Below, in pieces: positions 26,771 through 35,870 of a stretch of DNA of 64,000 bases. The stretch spans positions 1-64,000 of the forward strand of contig JADCRZ010000018.1 of the NCBI GenBank assembly GCA_015069695.1. Reading direction: 5' to 3'. Position 1 is the first letter of the stretch, and every line of letters starts with the position of its first letter. Both the position numbers and the translations under genes were made by a program. Source of the DNA: Williamsia sp. (GTDB lineage: Bacteria; Bacteroidota; Bacteroidia; Chitinophagales; Chitinophagaceae). The notes beneath the pieces are model-generated. The model saw only the letters and a program-made list of their open reading frames with translations. It ran no database searches and was not told the origin of the DNA.

Positions 26771-28174
26771 TTACTGAACAGCTTTCTTGAGCTCCATATA
26801 CCGTTTGCGCATCTCCGCCAACTTGTCGCGGTAGTTTCGGTTGAATGCCAGGTTCACCGTTTCATACCGGTCGGTTGCCACATTATAGAGTTGCTCGTAA
26901 CCGTTCTCAATGTATCTCAGGTATTTAAAATCCTGGGTTACGACCCCTTCTGTTTGCGGAATGGTTGGACTATTTAAGTAGGTGTGCTCGTAGAAAAAAT
27001 CTTTCCTGGGCGGAACAGAGCCGTTTGCGATCGACAGCAGGTTTTTGCCCTGCATGCGCCCCGGTATGGGCAATCCGGCCAAAGAAACAATAGTAGGAGC
27101 AATGTCGATATTGAGGGCAATCTGATCAGGTTCTCCCCTTCTTTGCTGGCTTGGCAGCAGGGGATCGTACACAATCAGCGGCACCCGGATCGATTCTTCA
27201 TGCCCGTACCATTTGCCTTCCAGGCCATGTTCTCCCAGGTACATGCCATTGTCGCCCATGTAAATGATAATGGTATGATCGGCAATATCGAGTTCTTTGA
27301 GCTGATTGATCAGGTTGCCCACAACCTCGTCTACACCCGTGATCAGCCGGTAATAGTTTTTTACGTTTTCCTGAAACAGCGCGTCGGTGGACAGCAGGGC
27401 TTTCCAGCGTTGCCGGGCAATATTTTGATCGGTGCGGAAAAAAGTAGGGAAGCGGTTCCAGTAGATAGGATCGGCCGTAACGGGTTTGGGGATGATCACA
27501 TCATTGTACAGGTTCTGGTAGCGGGCCTGGGGTATGAACCGGGGAGGATTGCCATCCTGCTCATGCGGAGCTTTGAAACCTACCGATAAACAAAAAGGCT
27601 CTTGCTTTCCGAACTGGTCTAAAAAAATCTTGATAGCATTGGCTACGCTGTCGGTATTGTGAATGATGGTTCCGTCGGCCCGTTTCATCAGATAGTCGGG
27701 CTGCTCTTCTTTCGGACATTTCCAATAATCGAAATAAATCGATGGGGGGTTAATTCTGCCTACACCAAATTTATTGATGTACCCAATTCTGTACCCTGCT
27801 TTTTTTAGCAGAAGAGGGTAGGTATTTGCCAGGGCATCGGGCGAGAAATCGGTCCCGAAATCATTTATTTTGTGCCTGGATTCATATTCTCCGCTCAGGA
27901 TGCTGGCCCGGCTGATGGCACAGATGGAAGTGGTTACATAGGCGTTCCTGAACATCAGCCCCTCTCTTGCCAGTGCGTCGATGTTGGGGGTTTTAACGAT
28001 CGGGTTGCCTGCCACACCCAGGGCATCCCAGCGTTGATCGTCTGTTAATAAGAAAATGATGTTCGGCTTTCCATCATAGTGATCATCTGAGGAGCCTTCT
28101 TTTAAATGCCGGGTACATCCTGCCAGAAAAAGCAGCGCCGGTAAAAGAAGCCGTATACAAAGCCTTTTTTTCAT
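26771..28174 (-). CDS. Lipoprotein sulfatase, type I formylglycine-dependent
   Basis: A 467-residue lipoprotein (MKKRLCIRLLLPALLFLAGC, lipid Cys 20). The alkaline-phosphatase-like fold has metal ligands in LLTDDQRWD (Asp 45-46) and the formylglycine site Cys 85 in CAISRASILSG. Further motifs are GKWYGHEESIRVPLIVYDP and YMGDNGMYLGEHG. It probably removes sulfate from a glycan. The third motif position is Ile rather than Pro/Ala; related sulfatases of Bacteroidota and Planctomycetes also vary here. It is divergent from an arylsulfotransferase gene. Confidence 0.9.
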   Translation of the reverse strand: MKKRLCIRLLLPALLFLAGCTRHLKEGSSDDHYDGKPNIIFLLTDDQRWDALGVAGNPIVKTPNIDALAREGLMFRNAYVTTSICAISRASILSGEYESRHKINDFGTDFSPDALANTYPLLLKKAGYRIGYINKFGVGRINPPSIYFDYWKCPKEEQPDYLMKRADGTIIHNTDSVANAIKIFLDQFGKQEPFCLSVGFKAPHEQDGNPPRFIPQARYQNLYNDVIIPKPVTADPIYWNRFPTFFRTDQNIARQRWKALLSTDALFQENVKNYYRLITGVDEVVGNLINQLKELDIADHTIIIYMGDNGMYLGEHGLEGKWYGHEESIRVPLIVYDPLLPSQQRRGEPDQIALNIDIAPTIVSLAGLPIPGRMQGKNLLSIANGSVPPRKDFFYEHTYLNSPTIPQTEGVVTQDFKYLRYIENGYEQLYNVATDRYETVNLAFNRNYRDKLAEMRKRYMELKKAVQ

Positions 28175-28576
28175 GTATCCTGCGTAAAAGAAACCGTTGA
28201 TATACCTGCAACAAACAAGCCCTCCGGCAGCCTGCCCCTCTTCTTGTTACAGGTCAGTTTCCAGCGTTTAAAGATACGAAAGCATCTTGACGTATTCCAA
28301 ACCCGGTGGGGAAATAAACCGGCAATTAACCGGCTTCAGCCACCTGCCCGTACTCCTTCCTATAAAAATCCGGCTGTAACCCAACCATAGTCCGCTGCAC
28401 AACGATCATGTTGTAACAGCTTGTTCGCAAAGCAGCTATGACGCAAACCCAGCTTTTCTGCCGGTGATCGTGCAGGCTAAAAGCCTTTACCTGCCGGCAC
28501 ATAGCACAATAATTGTAAGTACATACCAGTTTTGCCGGAACAACTACTTGTAATTCACACCTTAAAACAGTTTGCC
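28175..28576. other. 402-bp divergent intergenic region, sulfatase/sulfotransferase
   Basis: No open frame of interest, hairpin terminator or RNA gene was seen. The stretch must hold the two divergent promoters. No exact TAnnTTTG box with good spacing was found for either gene, so a regulated or different sigma-factor promoter is possible. Confidence 0.5.
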
Positions 28577-29707
28577 ATGGGAAACCGACGTATACTTACC
28601 TGGATTTTTCTTTTATTTATTGCAGGTGCCTGTAAAAAAGACAAAGGCCCTGAAGTGCTTGTCAACTCCGATCCTACTGATGGTATTACCCTGTATTCAC
28701 CTCTCACCGGCGGAACCACAGATTATGGCAGCGTTCTCCTGCTTGATAAATACGGAAATACCATTGCACAACAACCCACGTCTGCAGATGCCTATAATTT
28801 TGAAAAGTGGACGGCAAACGGCAAAGTACGCTATACTTACCTGCAGCGCGATTTAAATACCAAGCAGACCGATCCTTCCATGATCCCCTGCAATGCCTTT
28901 ATCCTGGATGAAAACTTCGTCAAGCTAAAAAAGATTTCGCTGCTGCCGTATAATGGCCGGACAGATGCACTGGCAGTTGACGGACATGAATTTATTTATA
29001 TTGACGACAACCACTACATCACCCTGTCTTATTTTGAAAAGGGGGTAACCAATATTCCGGCTTCCTTGAATCCGGTCGCCAACTGCAAGGTCGTAACCCC
29101 AATCATTCAGGAAGTGATGAATGACAAAGTTGTTTGGGAATGGCAGGGCGCCGACTATCCTGAATTTTATGCCAACAGCATTGAAAGCAACAAGTTCAGT
29201 GATGCGACCGTATTTCACGATTACATGCACATGAACTCCATGTTTCTTGACCCTACAGACAACAACCTGATTTGCTCGAACCGCAACCAGAACAATGTAA
29301 TCAAAATCAACCGGACCAGCGGTGCCATTATGTGGCGATTGGGAGGCAACAACAGCAATTTCACGCTCACGAGCAACATGAAGTTCCTGCGCCAACACCA
29401 CGCTACCCTTACCGACAACAACCAAACCCTGCTGATATTTGACAACGGCCAGATCACCGAACGCAAATGGAGCCGGATCGTAGAATTTAAGCTGAATACA
29501 AATGAAAATACCGTACAATCGTTCAGCTCGTTTAACCTGCCCGACAGTACATTCTGCCAGTTTATGGGCTCCGTGCAAAAAAGGGGTGATACGTATTTTA
29601 TCGGTTGCGGAAGCACGCCCAAGCTAATGGAGGTGAACTACAAAACCGGAAAGATCAATTTACTTATGAGCTTTCCCAAATATTCTTATCGGGCACTGAA
29701 GTACTAA
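28577..29707 (+). CDS. Arylsulfotransferase-like lipoprotein (ASST family)
   Basis: A 376-residue lipoprotein (MGNRRILTWIFLLFIAGAC, lipid Cys 19; start at 28577 preferred over 28532). The rest is a predicted beta-propeller with ASST hallmarks: HDYMHMNSMFLDPTDNNLIC, NQNNVIKINRTSGAIMWRLG, and the His-rich FLRQHHATLTDNNQTLLIFDNG. PAPS-independent ASSTs transfer sulfate between phenolic esters in the periplasm through a catalytic His. Its position opposite a sulfatase suggests linked sulfate-ester chemistry (inference). Confidence 0.8.
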   Translation: MGNRRILTWIFLLFIAGACKKDKGPEVLVNSDPTDGITLYSPLTGGTTDYGSVLLLDKYGNTIAQQPTSADAYNFEKWTANGKVRYTYLQRDLNTKQTDPSMIPCNAFILDENFVKLKKISLLPYNGRTDALAVDGHEFIYIDDNHYITLSYFEKGVTNIPASLNPVANCKVVTPIIQEVMNDKVVWEWQGADYPEFYANSIESNKFSDATVFHDYMHMNSMFLDPTDNNLICSNRNQNNVIKINRTSGAIMWRLGGNNSNFTLTSNMKFLRQHHATLTDNNQTLLIFDNGQITERKWSRIVEFKLNTNENTVQSFSSFNLPDSTFCQFMGSVQKRGDTYFIGCGSTPKLMEVNYKTGKINLLMSFPKYSYRALKY

Positions 29708-29723
29708 CATCTCAACCGAAAAT

Positions 29724-29763
29724 AAAAAACACGCCGTGATCAAGCATTGCGGTGTGTTTTTTA
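29724..29763. terminator. Terminator between the sulfotransferase and DPP4-like genes
   Basis: AAAAAACACGCCG pairs with CGGTGTGTTTTTT (one G-U pair) around a 13-base loop, with T-runs on both strands; the flanking genes converge. Confidence 0.8.
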
Positions 29764-29778
29764 TAAAAGCGTATACAC

Positions 29779-31959
29779 CTACCGTCCGCCACCCGGGCAG
29801 TGCGCCCGCAAATAGGCAGTAAACAGGTCAGACAAATGCCGGCTGGTGCCTTCACCTTCGCTGATGCCATGTGTCCGGTTCGGATAGCTCATGAGCTGGA
29901 ATTGCTTGTCCCATTTCACGAGTTCGTTGATCAGCATTTCTGTTCCCTGGTAATGCACGTTGTCATCGCCGGTTCCGTGTACAACCAGCAGGCTGCCCCG
30001 CAGGTTTCTGGCGTGTGAAAGGGGTGAGCCGGCCTCGTAATCGGCCCTGTTTTCCTGCGGCAGTCCCATGTATCTTTCCTGGTAAATATTGTCGTAGCAC
30101 AGCTGGTTGGCAACCGGTGCTATGGCGATCCCGGTTTTATAGATTTCAGGATACTGGAAAAGCAGGTTCAGGGTCGTGGAACCGCCTCCGCTCCAGCCGG
30201 TTACAGCTACCCGGCTGGAATCAACCCATTTCCATTCCAGGATCTTTTTTGCAGCCATGGCCTGGTCACGGATATTGATGATACCGATTTTCCGGTAAAT
30301 GGCTTTGCGCCAGGCAGCTCCTTTGGGTGCCGGTGTGCCGCGGCCTTCTACCGCCATCTGGATATACCCTTCGGCAGATAAATCGCCTGCGTACAACCTG
30401 TTGGCCGTACCCAGGCTGCCGGCTGCATCCCTGACTGTAAGGCTGGCTGGTTCTGCGTATACGTTGAATACAACGGGATATTTTTTGGTACTGTCGAAGT
30501 TCCGGGGTTTTATCATCCACCCGTCCATGGTCACGCCGTCCTCTGTTGTAACCTGAAAAAATTCAATGGGTGGTGCTTCTACCCTGCCTCCTCTTCCGCC
30601 AGCTCCGGAACTGAGTGAGCGGACAAGTTCGTGGGCTGGAAGACTGACCCATTCTGTTTTTGAGGGATGGGCCAAGCTGGAATAGCTATGCAGGGCAAAC
30701 CTGCCGTCGGGTGATATGTTGTAATTGTGCGTACCCTTTTCTGCTGCCCCGGAAAGCAGGCGGGGCTGGTCGCTGCCCTGGAGCGGGATGCTGTACAGGT
30801 ACTGCTGCGTGGCATTCCCGGGAGATGCCGTGAAATACGCGGTTCCGCCTTTTTCATCTACCGCGCTCAGGCGGATCAGGTCGTAATTTCCGCGTGTAAG
30901 CAGGGATTCTTTTCCATCGCGCGTGATGCGGTACAAATGGCGCCAGCCGTCCTTTTCTGATACCCACAAGAAGGCCTTTCCTCCCTCGATCCAGTTCCAC
31001 CCCGTCGGTTCGTCCTGCACATCGATCCAGGCCTTGTCCTGCTCGCTGTAAATAGAAGTAGCCGCGCCTGTGAGGGCATTACAGATAAATACCTTTGCTT
31101 CGTTCTGTTTCCGGTTAAGCTGCTCCAGGATCAATTCCGAGCTGTTGCCGGCCCATTCCATCCGCGGTATATAGTGCTGGCGCGGATCACCCGGCACCTT
31201 CATCCACTGCGTCTTTGCGGTGGCAATATCCAGCACGCCTACCTTGCAGGGTGAGGGATCTTCTCCGGCTTTGGGGTATTCAACAGGTTTTACAAAGGAG
31301 TAAATAGAGTCGGTATTGTTGATAAGCAGAAAGTTCCTGATCTTGGTCGCATCGATTTGCCAGTAAGCAATCCGGCGGCTGTCAGGGCTCCAGCGAAAAC
31401 CATCCCGGCAATCAAATTCTTCTTCATAGGCCCAGTCAAACGTACCGTTGATCAGCCGTTCTGTTCCGTCCTGTGTAAGCTTGGTTAATTTACCGGTCGC
31501 TAAATTTTCCACGTAAAGATTGTGCTGCGAAACAAAAGCGGCTTTGGTACCATCGGGAGAGATCTTGGCAAACTGGAGGGAGGAAGCCGGCAACCCCTTT
31601 CCCAGTTGAACAAGCGTATGCCGGCTCAGGTCTGCCACCCAGTAATCACCCCGGGTATTCTGCCGCCACACCCTTTTGGTGTTTGTAAACAGCAGCAATT
31701 TTGTTTTATCATCTGTCAGCGAAAAACTCTGAACAGCCAGTGGCGCGGTTTGTCCCTTGGGTATAAGGAGTGAGGAATCAACCAGAACGGATCGATTGAA
31801 AGAAGGCAGTTCGTATGCTGCGATAGCACCTCTTTCAATTGTATAATAACTGCTGCCGTTGTTGGCCCATTTCAGGGCCCCGCCCCGCTGTGCGCAGAGA
31901 GAAGTAACCCAGATACAACCGATCAGCCAGCAGATGATTTTGCCAGAATTCATATTCAA
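29779..31959 (-). CDS. S9B family dipeptidyl peptidase (DPP4-like), exported
   Basis: A 726-residue serine peptidase with a signal peptide (about 1-23). The N-terminal DPP4 propeller (about 90-450) includes the double-Glu motif region FDWAYEEEFDCRDGFRWSPD that anchors the substrate N-terminus. The catalytic domain has Ser 590 in GWSGGG, Asp about 665 in HGTGDDNVHYQG and His 697 in NRTHGISEG. GWSGGG differs from the common GWSYGG. Its likely role is removal of Xaa-Pro or similar dipeptides from peptides in the periplasm. Confidence 0.93.
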   Translation of the reverse strand: MNMNSGKIICWLIGCIWVTSLCAQRGGALKWANNGSSYYTIERGAIAAYELPSFNRSVLVDSSLLIPKGQTAPLAVQSFSLTDDKTKLLLFTNTKRVWRQNTRGDYWVADLSRHTLVQLGKGLPASSLQFAKISPDGTKAAFVSQHNLYVENLATGKLTKLTQDGTERLINGTFDWAYEEEFDCRDGFRWSPDSRRIAYWQIDATKIRNFLLINNTDSIYSFVKPVEYPKAGEDPSPCKVGVLDIATAKTQWMKVPGDPRQHYIPRMEWAGNSSELILEQLNRKQNEAKVFICNALTGAATSIYSEQDKAWIDVQDEPTGWNWIEGGKAFLWVSEKDGWRHLYRITRDGKESLLTRGNYDLIRLSAVDEKGGTAYFTASPGNATQQYLYSIPLQGSDQPRLLSGAAEKGTHNYNISPDGRFALHSYSSLAHPSKTEWVSLPAHELVRSLSSGAGGRGGRVEAPPIEFFQVTTEDGVTMDGWMIKPRNFDSTKKYPVVFNVYAEPASLTVRDAAGSLGTANRLYAGDLSAEGYIQMAVEGRGTPAPKGAAWRKAIYRKIGIINIRDQAMAAKKILEWKWVDSSRVAVTGWSGGGSTTLNLLFQYPEIYKTGIAIAPVANQLCYDNIYQERYMGLPQENRADYEAGSPLSHARNLRGSLLVVHGTGDDNVHYQGTEMLINELVKWDKQFQLMSYPNRTHGISEGEGTSRHLSDLFTAYLRAHCPGGGR

Positions 31960-31998
31960 CGAGTTGATTTACTTAATAGATATTTTAAAAACACGGAT

Positions 31999-33738
31999 CT
32001 ACCTTTCAGTGCTTTCCAGCTTTTCCTGCTGCGGTGAAGACAGGGTAAGGGCGGAAGGCGATTTCACCCGTTGAACAGTGATGTAATACATCTTCCTGAT
32101 AGCAGCCGTATCAAACAAAGCGGCCTGTCCATCTACCAACGTGCTGCTCTTCCATTCTGTGGTAGGAAAAATTTTCAGCTTGATCGCATTCCGGTTCAAA
32201 GCCAGCGGCAGGTCGAACCCGGCAACGGAGTTTGTCCAGCGGTAAGACACCCTTTTCTGATCATCGCTGAAATAGTATTCCAGTTGCGGAATTTGTGTGG
32301 TGCGCAGGTACTGGTCAAACACCTTGGTATAATCATGCCCGGCCTGCTTGCTGATATACGCAACGATCTGGGGTGTGGTAACGGTCTGGTGATAGAAGGT
32401 TTTGTTTAATCCGCGGATGATCTGCCGGAAGAGCTCATCGTTGTCGATGCTGTGGCGGATGGCATGGATCATGTTGCCGGCTTTGGGGTACATATCGCCG
32501 CTGCCCTGGTCATTCACATCATAATGGGCAATAATGGGCCGGTCGTTCCGGATGCCCCGGCGGGTTCCGGCGTTGTAATCGTTGCCTGCCGTCTTGCCAA
32601 AAATATAATCTACATACAGGGTTTCGCTGTAATTGGTAAAGCCTTCATGAATGTACATGTCTGCCAGGTCTTTGCTGGTGATGTTGTTGCCAAACCATTC
32701 ATGGCCGCTTTCATGTACAATGATAAAATCCCATTTCATGCCGAGGCCTGTTCCTGAACCATCCCGGCCCCGGTAACCCGGCTTGTAGAGATTGCCATAG
32801 GCAACGGCCGACTGGTGCTCCATGCCGGTGTGCTGCACATCAACCAGTTTATAACCATCTTCATAAAACGGATAAGGGCCCATCCAGTATTCAAAAGCCT
32901 TCAGCATATTGTGTGTTTCGTAGGGCAGGTAGGTTTTGGCTTTTTCAAGATTGTAATCCAGCACCCAGTAGCTAACATCCAGGTTTCCTTTTTCGCCCTT
33001 GTATACCTCCTGAAAGCTTACATATTTGCCGATATAAGGAATGATGCAGTAATTGCTGATCGGATTTTTGACCACCCATTTTGAGGTGGTCGTACCATCC
33101 CCGTTGTTCTTTTTAGACTGAAGCCGGCCATTGCCAACAGCTACCAGGGTATCCGGAACCGTCATGGCCAGCGAGGCACCCTGGTCAGGCTCATCGCTCT
33201 GGTGGTCTTTGCAGGGATACCAGATGGAAGCACCCAGTCCCTGACAGGTAACAGTCATCCAGGGACGGCCCAGCGAGTCTTTGGCAAAGGTCCAGCCACC
33301 GCTCCAGGGTGGACGAGTACTTTCGTGCGGTTTGCCGGAAAAATAGACGGCGATGCGGTGAACGGATAGGGGAGCCTGCGACTGCTGGGCTGTTTCTACA
33401 TGCCAGGCGTTGCCTTCGCGGGTAAAAGAAAGCCGGCTGGTATTGTCGTATACAACGCTGTCAATTTGAAGGGGGTCCTGCAGGTCGATCTGCATGGCCG
33501 GCGGATGCTGCTTGCTGAGCACTTTGTATGTGATCACGTTGCATCCTTCGGTTGTTTTGTTGAGATAATCAGGTTTTACGGAGATGTCGTACCGCTGTAC
33601 ATCCCACCAGGCCCGTTCCGGCGTAATGCTGCCCCGCAGCGTATCTGCATGGGTAAACACTTTTTCTGCCGGCTGCTGGGCACGAACTGTAAGAGAGAGA
33701 GTAGCACAAAGAAGCAATACAGGTAGTAAACGGCTCAT
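31999..33738 (-). CDS. M1 family metallopeptidase, exported
   Basis: A 579-residue aminopeptidase-N/LTA4-hydrolase-like protein with a signal peptide (MSRLLPVLLLCATLSLTVRAQ). The zinc site HESGH lies at about 342-346 with Glu 365 in MYIHEGFTNYSE, and the exopeptidase-type GMEHQ precedes it (HTGMEHQSAVAYGN). It is shorter than the M1 protein at 5090 and belongs to a different subgroup. It lies upstream of the DPP4-like gene on the same strand, which suggests a shared peptide-degradation role. Confidence 0.93.
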   Translation of the reverse strand: MSRLLPVLLLCATLSLTVRAQQPAEKVFTHADTLRGSITPERAWWDVQRYDISVKPDYLNKTTEGCNVITYKVLSKQHPPAMQIDLQDPLQIDSVVYDNTSRLSFTREGNAWHVETAQQSQAPLSVHRIAVYFSGKPHESTRPPWSGGWTFAKDSLGRPWMTVTCQGLGASIWYPCKDHQSDEPDQGASLAMTVPDTLVAVGNGRLQSKKNNGDGTTTSKWVVKNPISNYCIIPYIGKYVSFQEVYKGEKGNLDVSYWVLDYNLEKAKTYLPYETHNMLKAFEYWMGPYPFYEDGYKLVDVQHTGMEHQSAVAYGNLYKPGYRGRDGSGTGLGMKWDFIIVHESGHEWFGNNITSKDLADMYIHEGFTNYSETLYVDYIFGKTAGNDYNAGTRRGIRNDRPIIAHYDVNDQGSGDMYPKAGNMIHAIRHSIDNDELFRQIIRGLNKTFYHQTVTTPQIVAYISKQAGHDYTKVFDQYLRTTQIPQLEYYFSDDQKRVSYRWTNSVAGFDLPLALNRNAIKLKIFPTTEWKSSTLVDGQAALFDTAAIRKMYYITVQRVKSPSALTLSSPQQEKLESTER

Positions 33739-33794
33739 AAGCTTGGTTTTATGTGGGAGATCACGCTGCTCAAAGCTATCTAAAATCCGCCGGT

Positions 33795-35066
33795 TTAATG
33801 CGAGATGGCGTGATCAGTCTGTATATCCTCGCCTTTCCAGATTTTCACGGTGGTCCAGGGAAGGTCAGCGCCCAGCCAGAAGGGATTGCTGGCTGGCAGT
33901 CCCAACACCAAAAAAGCTTCCGAGCACAGATAAAGGCTGCCGGTGGAAATATAATTTTCTCCGATGCCTGGCTGGTGGCCATACAAGCCGATCTGCAGCC
34001 AGCCCTTTGCATCAAATGTACCGGGTGCCTCTGTTTGCCGTTTGATCATGGTATACAGGGCAGCCCTTACCTGCCGGGGCTCCAGTTCCTTGGGCAAGGC
34101 TTCCATCAGGGCGATCTTGGAAAGCAGGTGGAAAGCACCATAGCGGTAAGCAAGCGAGCGGCCCAGGGGCGGATAAGTTCCTTCCGGTGAGATCAGCCGC
34201 TCCTGCACGGCGGCATAGCGTTGGGCCCGGCGCAGTTCTTCTCCCCATAATTTTGCGTACGGACTTTGCGGATCGTGTTTGACCAGCGCGTCGAGGGTTT
34301 CCAGTAACATGGGGTGCATCACAAAGCTGTTGTAGTAATCCCAGTGAAACTCGGCCCCATCGCCATAGGCTCCATCACCCTTGTACCAGCTCATGAGCTT
34401 TGATACCGCGGTATCGACCTTGGCCCTTTCGTAATTGCCTTCGTAGGTCAGCAGGGCCGCCTCAACGGTAGAGCTGAACAAGACCCAGTTGTTGTTGCCG
34501 GGTTTGATGACGCGGGAAGATTGGAGGGCTTTAAAGACATTTTGTTTGGTGGCTTCATCCAACGGTTTCCACAACTGGTTGGGGGCACGCAGCAGGGCTT
34601 CAGCAAAAAAAGCAGCGTCTACGAGCGGCTGTGCGCCACTTTTGAAGTTCATGAAGTCGGCAGAAGCAGGGTCCACGGCATTTCTGATGCACTGGAGAGC
34701 CAGGTCAATGTATTTTTTGCGCAGCTTTCCCTCGGGCGTGTTGTCAGGGCCCAGTTCCAGCCAGGGGGCCATGCCGGAGAGCAATCTTCCAAAAGCTTCT
34801 AAATAGGTAAAAGAAGGCCGGTCTTTAACGTTGGGAGCGGCCTCGACCGGCATCTGCACGCGAAGCTGGTTTTTGCTCAGGGCATTCAGCACCGGATCAG
34901 CAATGCGGGTAAGCGTTTGTACAAGATAAGCCCGTTCCTGTTCCCCCTGCTTTTCGCCTTGACCGGCTTGCTGTGCCTTGGCAGGAGAAAAGCCCACAAC
35001 AAATAGACACAGGGCGGTAAAAGTCTGTTTGGCAGCGCATCTGATAGTAATAAATCTTATATACAT
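33795..35066 (-). CDS. DUF2264 family exported protein
   Basis: A 423-residue protein with a signal peptide ending near SPAKAQ. The DUF2264 pattern is clear: SFTYLEAFGRLLSGMAPWLE, DPASADFMNFKSGAQPLVDAA, YGDGAEFHWDYYNSFVMHPML and GRSLAYRYGAFHLLSKIAL. The fold is predicted as an alpha/alpha toroid, as in polysaccharide lyases and glycosidases. It is often found in polysaccharide-utilisation regions; a carbohydrate role is plausible, no activity is established. Confidence 0.87.
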   Translation of the reverse strand: MYIRFITIRCAAKQTFTALCLFVVGFSPAKAQQAGQGEKQGEQERAYLVQTLTRIADPVLNALSKNQLRVQMPVEAAPNVKDRPSFTYLEAFGRLLSGMAPWLELGPDNTPEGKLRKKYIDLALQCIRNAVDPASADFMNFKSGAQPLVDAAFFAEALLRAPNQLWKPLDEATKQNVFKALQSSRVIKPGNNNWVLFSSTVEAALLTYEGNYERAKVDTAVSKLMSWYKGDGAYGDGAEFHWDYYNSFVMHPMLLETLDALVKHDPQSPYAKLWGEELRRAQRYAAVQERLISPEGTYPPLGRSLAYRYGAFHLLSKIALMEALPKELEPRQVRAALYTMIKRQTEAPGTFDAKGWLQIGLYGHQPGIGENYISTGSLYLCSEAFLVLGLPASNPFWLGADLPWTTVKIWKGEDIQTDHAISH

Positions 35067-35216
35067 CTTTGGAGAGGGATTTTTTAAACAGCTTTGGCCG
35101 GAAGCATAAACTTTCCTGGTTTCAAATGTACAGCACCAGGCCGGGCTGCGGAAAGAATTTTAAATTTTGCTTGTATGGACTGTAAAAATTATTTTTGAGC
35201 AAACTAACCCGTTCTT

Positions 35217-35660
35217 ATGCCGGATGAAGAAAAAGAAGTTGTAGAGGCGATTACAAAAGCGATCGACTTGTACAAACAAACTGCTGATAACTTGCGTGTT
35301 GTATTGATCATTTTTGGAACTGTCGGAATTGCAGCAGCCCTGTTCGTAACTGCTTTTGCCGGCGCTGATTTTATCAAGTCTGATGATGCCATCAGTATTC
35401 GTATTGCAGCATTTATAGCTGCGCTGTGTTTAACAGCTTTAACAGCCTTTAATGTACAGGCAAAGGGCAACAACGCCAGAAATGCTTTCCGCCACCTGAA
35501 CCATGCCTACCTGATGTACAGGATCGGAAGGATTACCGTAGCCGAACTGGTAAAGGCAAAAGACGACGCCGAAAAAATCATAGGCAGTGTGGATTTTCAA
35601 ACTTCTATCCACGAAAAGCCGGTGAACGGACCAGACAAGCTGCCGGCTAAATCAATGTGA
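35217..35660 (+). CDS. Two-TM protein of SLATT-like architecture
   Basis: A 147-residue protein. A helical N-terminus is followed by two hydrophobic segments (about 26-50 and 61-82), then a basic helix (NARNAFRHLNHAYLMYRIGR) and a second amphipathic helix (ITVAELVKAKDDAEKIIG). This order, a TM hairpin then a long cytoplasmic helix with conserved Tyr/Arg, resembles SLATT effector proteins of SMODS/SLOG immune systems. No such partner gene lies beside it. The family assignment is inference from architecture only. Confidence 0.5.
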   Translation: MPDEEKEVVEAITKAIDLYKQTADNLRVVLIIFGTVGIAAALFVTAFAGADFIKSDDAISIRIAAFIAALCLTALTAFNVQAKGNNARNAFRHLNHAYLMYRIGRITVAELVKAKDDAEKIIGSVDFQTSIHEKPVNGPDKLPAKSM

Positions 35661-35870
35661 ATTTTCCTTCTTTTTGCAGAGGTTGCCCCATTTTTCAGGA
35701 GAAAAGATGGAAGGTCAGGTGCTGCAAAATAATAAATACCGCTTCCGCTCTTTAAAAAGTTATAAAAAAATTATAACATTGCACTTTACTTTGGATTCGA
35801 TACTCTCTAAAAAAACCTCACTTGCTGCCATTATCCGCCACAAAAAGATTATCTTATCTAATCGACCTAT

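Noticed and set aside
27886-27930. Sulfatase motif with Ile at the Pro/Ala position as a sign of inactivity
   Set aside because: The Cys, Ser-Arg and following residues are intact and variation at this position is familiar in related sulfatases, so loss of activity is not supported.
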